A stretch of DNA of 64,000 bases, from positions 41,403 through 105,402 of the forward strand of contig JAGWNK010000008.1 of the NCBI GenBank assembly GCA_028871345.1. Reading direction: 5' to 3'. How positions within the stretch are numbered: position 1 is the first letter of the stretch; each line of letters opens with the position of its first letter. Under the pieces are notes generated by a model that was given only the letters and a program-made list of their open reading frames with translations, did not search any database and was not told where the DNA came from. The position numbers and the translations under genes were made by a program. Below are positions 61,928 to 64,000 of this stretch, piece after piece. This DNA is from Alphaproteobacteria bacterium. Its GTDB lineage: Bacteria > Pseudomonadota > Alphaproteobacteria > Micropepsales > Micropepsaceae.

Positions 61928-62913
61928 GCGCCGCCAAGAAGAAGATCCCGTCGGTCACGCTCGAATTTCCCGACAACGCGCTCCTGTCGGGCCTTTCCGG
62001 CCCGCATCAGAAGCACTTCGTGCGCCTGGAGCAGAAGCTCGGCGTGCGCGTCGCCATGCGCGGCAACCTGGTGTCGATCCACGGCGAAGCGCGCGAGCGG
62101 GCGGCGGCGGTGCTGCGTGCCCTCTATGCGCGGCTCGAGGCGGGCGAGAGCGTCGGCGGCGCCGAGCTCGATTCCGAAATCCGTTTCGCCGGCGAAGCGC
62201 CGGGGCAGGCGGTGGCCGCCGCGCTGGGCAGCCCCTCCATCCGCACCTGGGCGGCGCGCACCACGCGCGTGCGTTCGCCGGCGCAGGCCGCCTATCTCGA
62301 TCTGATGCGCACCCATCCCCTGGTGATGTGCGTCGGCCCCGCCGGCACCGGCAAGACCTATCTCGCCGCCGCCTTCGGCGCCCATCTGCTCTATGAGCGG
62401 CGCGTCGAGCGCCTCATTCTGTCGCGCCCGGCGCTCGAGGCCGGCGAACGCCTCGGCTTCCTGCCCGGCGACCTCAAGGAGAAGATCGATCCCTATCTGC
62501 GTCCGCTCTACGACGCGCTGTTCGACGTCATCGGCGAAGGCTGCGTCAAGATGATGGAGCAGGGCGTCATCGAGGTGGCGCCGCTGGCCTTCATGCGCGG
62601 GCGCACGCTGTCGCGCGCCTTCGTCATCCTCGACGAGGCGCAGAACTGCACCGCGCCCCAGATGAAGATGTTCCTCACGCGCCTGGGCGAGGATTCGCGC
62701 ATGGTGGTCACCGGCGACCCGTCGCAGAGCGACCTGCCGGGCGGGCGCGCCGAAGGCCTCGACCAGGCGCTGGCGATTCTGCGCGACGTGGAAGGCGCCG
62801 CGGTGGCGCGCTTCAACGAGAAGGACGTGGTGCGCCACGCCCTCGTCACCCGCATCGTCGCCGCCTATAATGCCGCCGAAGCAGGCACGCGCGCGCGGAA
62901 GGACAACGCTTGA
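61924..62913 (+). CDS. PhoH-like ATPase (YbeZ type)
   Basis: 329 aa. N-terminal KH-like part ([20 protein letters not shown]) and ATPase with Walker [35 protein letters not shown], and Walker [13 protein letters not shown]. YbeZ works with YbeY in rRNA/ribosome quality control. The start is the TTG at 61924, coupled to the miaB stop; there is no nearby ATG in frame that keeps the [10 protein letters not shown]-terminus. Confidence 0.93.
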   Translation: MSAAKKKIPSVTLEFPDNALLSGLSGPHQKHFVRLEQKLGVRVAMRGNLVSIHGEARERAAAVLRALYARLEAGESVGGAELDSEIRFAGEAPGQAVAAALGSPSIRTWAARTTRVRSPAQAAYLDLMRTHPLVMCVGPAGTGKTYLAAAFGAHLLYERRVERLILSRPALEAGERLGFLPGDLKEKIDPYLRPLYDALFDVIGEGCVKMMEQGVIEVAPLAFMRGRTLSRAFVILDEAQNCTAPQMKMFLTRLGEDSRMVVTGDPSQSDLPGGRAEGLDQALAILRDVEGAAVARFNEKDVVRHALVTRIVAAYNAAEAGTRARKDNA

Positions 62914-63356
62914 GCATCACGCTTCTCATCCGGGAGGCGAAATGGCGCAAGGTGCGCGGGATCGGCCCCCGCCTCAAGAAGGCCGCGGGCGCGGCCTTGG
63001 CCGCGGCCAGCGCCGAAGCCGGTGCGCTCACCATCCTGCTCGCGTCCGACCGCGATCTGCGCGCCCTCAACCGCGATTTCCGCGGCCGCGACGAGGCCAC
63101 CAACGTGCTGTCGTTCCCGGCGGCCGGCGAATCCTATCTCGGCGACATCGCCATCGCTTACGGCGTCGCCGCGCGCGAAGCCAGGGCGGCGAAGAAAACC
63201 GTGGCCGACCACGCCGTCCATCTTGCCGTGCACGGCGTCCTGCATTTGATGGGCTATGACCACGTGACGAGGCGCCAGGCCAAGATTATGGAGCCCTTGG
63301 AAGTGAGCATCCTGGCCCGCCTCGGCATCGCCGATCCTTATGAGGGGGCCGCCTGA
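62910..63356 (+). CDS. ybeY: endoribonuclease YbeY
   Basis: 148 aa. Zinc-dependent RNase for 16S rRNA 3' maturation and 70S quality control. FRGRDEATNVLSFPAAGE and the metal site HLAVHGVLHLMGYDH (HxxxHxxxxxH) are complete. The start is a TTG at 62910 overlapping the phoH stop (TTGA), a second example of such coupling in this operon. Confidence 0.95.
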   Translation: MSITLLIREAKWRKVRGIGPRLKKAAGAALAAASAEAGALTILLASDRDLRALNRDFRGRDEATNVLSFPAAGESYLGDIAIAYGVAAREARAAKKTVADHAVHLAVHGVLHLMGYDHVTRRQAKIMEPLEVSILARLGIADPYEGAA

Positions 63357-63357
63357 C

Positions 63358-64000
63358 ATGGCCGAGGCCCAGCGCCCGCCGCCCGAGGAGGAACGCCCGT
63401 CGCTGCTGCGCCGCCTGGCGCATCTGCTGCACGGCGAAAGCCCGGCCTCGCAGTTCCGCGAAACCATCGAAGAGGTGATCGAAGAGAGCGAGCGCCAGAG
63501 CCCGGCGCTCTCCAAGCAGGAACGCGTCATGCTGGCGAACCTGCTCAAGTTCGGCGAGCTCAAGGTCAAGGACGTCATGGTGCCGCGCGCCGACATCGTG
63601 GCGGTGGAGGAGAAGACCGCGCTCGCCGATCTCGTGATCCTGTTCCGCGAGGCGCAGCATTCGCGCCTGCCCGTCTACCGCGAGACGCTCGACGATCCCG
63701 TGGGCCTCGTGCATCTGAAGAGCGTGCTGGCGCTCCTCGAGCCTGGCGGCGCCAACGGCTTCCGCCTCGCCGAATCGCCGATCGCCGCCATCAAGCGCGA
63801 CATCCTCTTCGCTCCGCCCTCCATGCCCGTGCTCGACCTGCTGCTCAAGATGCAGACGACGCACACCCATCTGGCGCTGGTGATCGACGAATATGGCGGC
63901 ACCGACGGGCTGGTCTCCATCGAGGACATCATCGAGGAGATCGTGGGCGACATCGCCGACGAATACGACGAAGAGGCGCCCCATATGCGCCCGGCGCCGG
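63358..64000 (+). CDS. CBS-domain hemolysin/CorC-type protein (TlyC/HlyC), 3' truncated by window edge
   Basis: At least 214 codons. It has an N-terminal acidic, proline-rich tail (RPPPEEERPSLLRRLAHLL), the conserved LLKFGELKVKDVMVPRAD, two CBS repeats (about 75-195, including FREAQHSRLPVYRETLDDP and TTHTHLALVIDEYGGTDGLV) and IEDIIEEIVGDIADEYDEE before the edge. The CorC-HlyC C-terminal transporter-associated domain should lie outside. No DUF21 membrane domain is present, as in CorC. Associated with magnesium efflux or envelope homeostasis in other bacteria. lnt is expected next. Confidence 0.92.
   Translation, partial: MAEAQRPPPEEERPSLLRRLAHLLHGESPASQFRETIEEVIEESERQSPALSKQERVMLANLLKFGELKVKDVMVPRADIVAVEEKTALADLVILFREAQHSRLPVYRETLDDPVGLVHLKSVLALLEPGGANGFRLAESPIAAIKRDILFAPPSMPVLDLLLKMQTTHTHLALVIDEYGGTDGLVSIEDIIEEIVGDIADEYDEEAPHMRPAP

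Overview
The window is a gene-dense, GC-rich stretch of an alphaproteobacterial chromosome. Evidence for this is the order mnmE-mnmG-rsmG with parS-like sites, the divergent hemE / PEP-synthase-regulator pair followed by maf-aroE-coaE-dnaQ, and secB next to a TimA/Tim44-like gene, together with grpE-hrcA-rph-rdgB-hemW, rimI-fur-plsC-miaB-phoH-ybeY-tlyC and an OlsB-type acyltransferase. The hemE/RP001-type junction and the downstream cluster are the known setting of the replication origin in Caulobacter and Rickettsia. The left quarter is therefore probably the origin region. I cannot name the genus from sequence reading alone.

Layout. 1-3.6 kb: rsmG (partial), mnmG, mnmE and a small DUF6489-type gene, all on the minus strand, with two 16-bp parS-like sites flanking mnmG. 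3.7-9.1 kb: a less conserved segment with a DUF255 protein, a dienelactone hydrolase, a quinone oxidoreductase, an AT-richer VapBC toxin-antitoxin pair, an alpha/beta-hydrolase remnant and a twice-frameshifted glutathione S-transferase. 9.2-13.2 kb: rho (own promoter and intrinsic terminator) and hemE-hemH-hemJ. 13.19-13.47 kb: candidate origin. 13.5-20 kb: overlapping ppsR-maf-aroE-coaE-dnaQ, then secB, and timA-mltA-smr. 20-33.8 kb: sugar/nucleoside kinase, nth, an Ada-like protein, dapB, grpE-hrcA, rph-rdgB-hemW, PBP activator, rsmI-yraN-gshB and olsB. 33.9-42 kb: a hybrid histidine kinase-ampG operon divergent from a Pho-box-preceded pstCAB operon, then an MctP-like symporter with its DUF3311 partner. 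42-52 kb: orphan modA, acid phosphatase, comM, a DUF2975-XRE pair, a Doc/AbrB toxin-antitoxin pair, ferredoxin plus its reductase, chorismate mutase, an orphan Hpt protein, a GNAT protein, an aldo/keto reductase and an NnrU-like protein. 52-64 kb: a 674-aa TipN-like coiled-coil membrane protein, rsmB-htpX, an SDHAF4-like factor, nfu, rutE, tsaB-rimI-fur-plsC-miaB-phoH-ybeY and a truncated tlyC/corC.

Most of the window is housekeeping: tRNA modification, heme synthesis, proteostasis, DNA repair, cell wall, phosphate uptake. The less ordinary items are the origin/parS landscape, the kinase-AmpG operon opposite the pst operon, the small operons with palindromic operators (VapBC, DUF2975-XRE, Doc-AbrB), the TipN-like protein, and dispersed intergenic palindromes, one of which supplies the hemW start codon. 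I saw no transposase, integrase, phage gene, CRISPR array, tRNA or rRNA.
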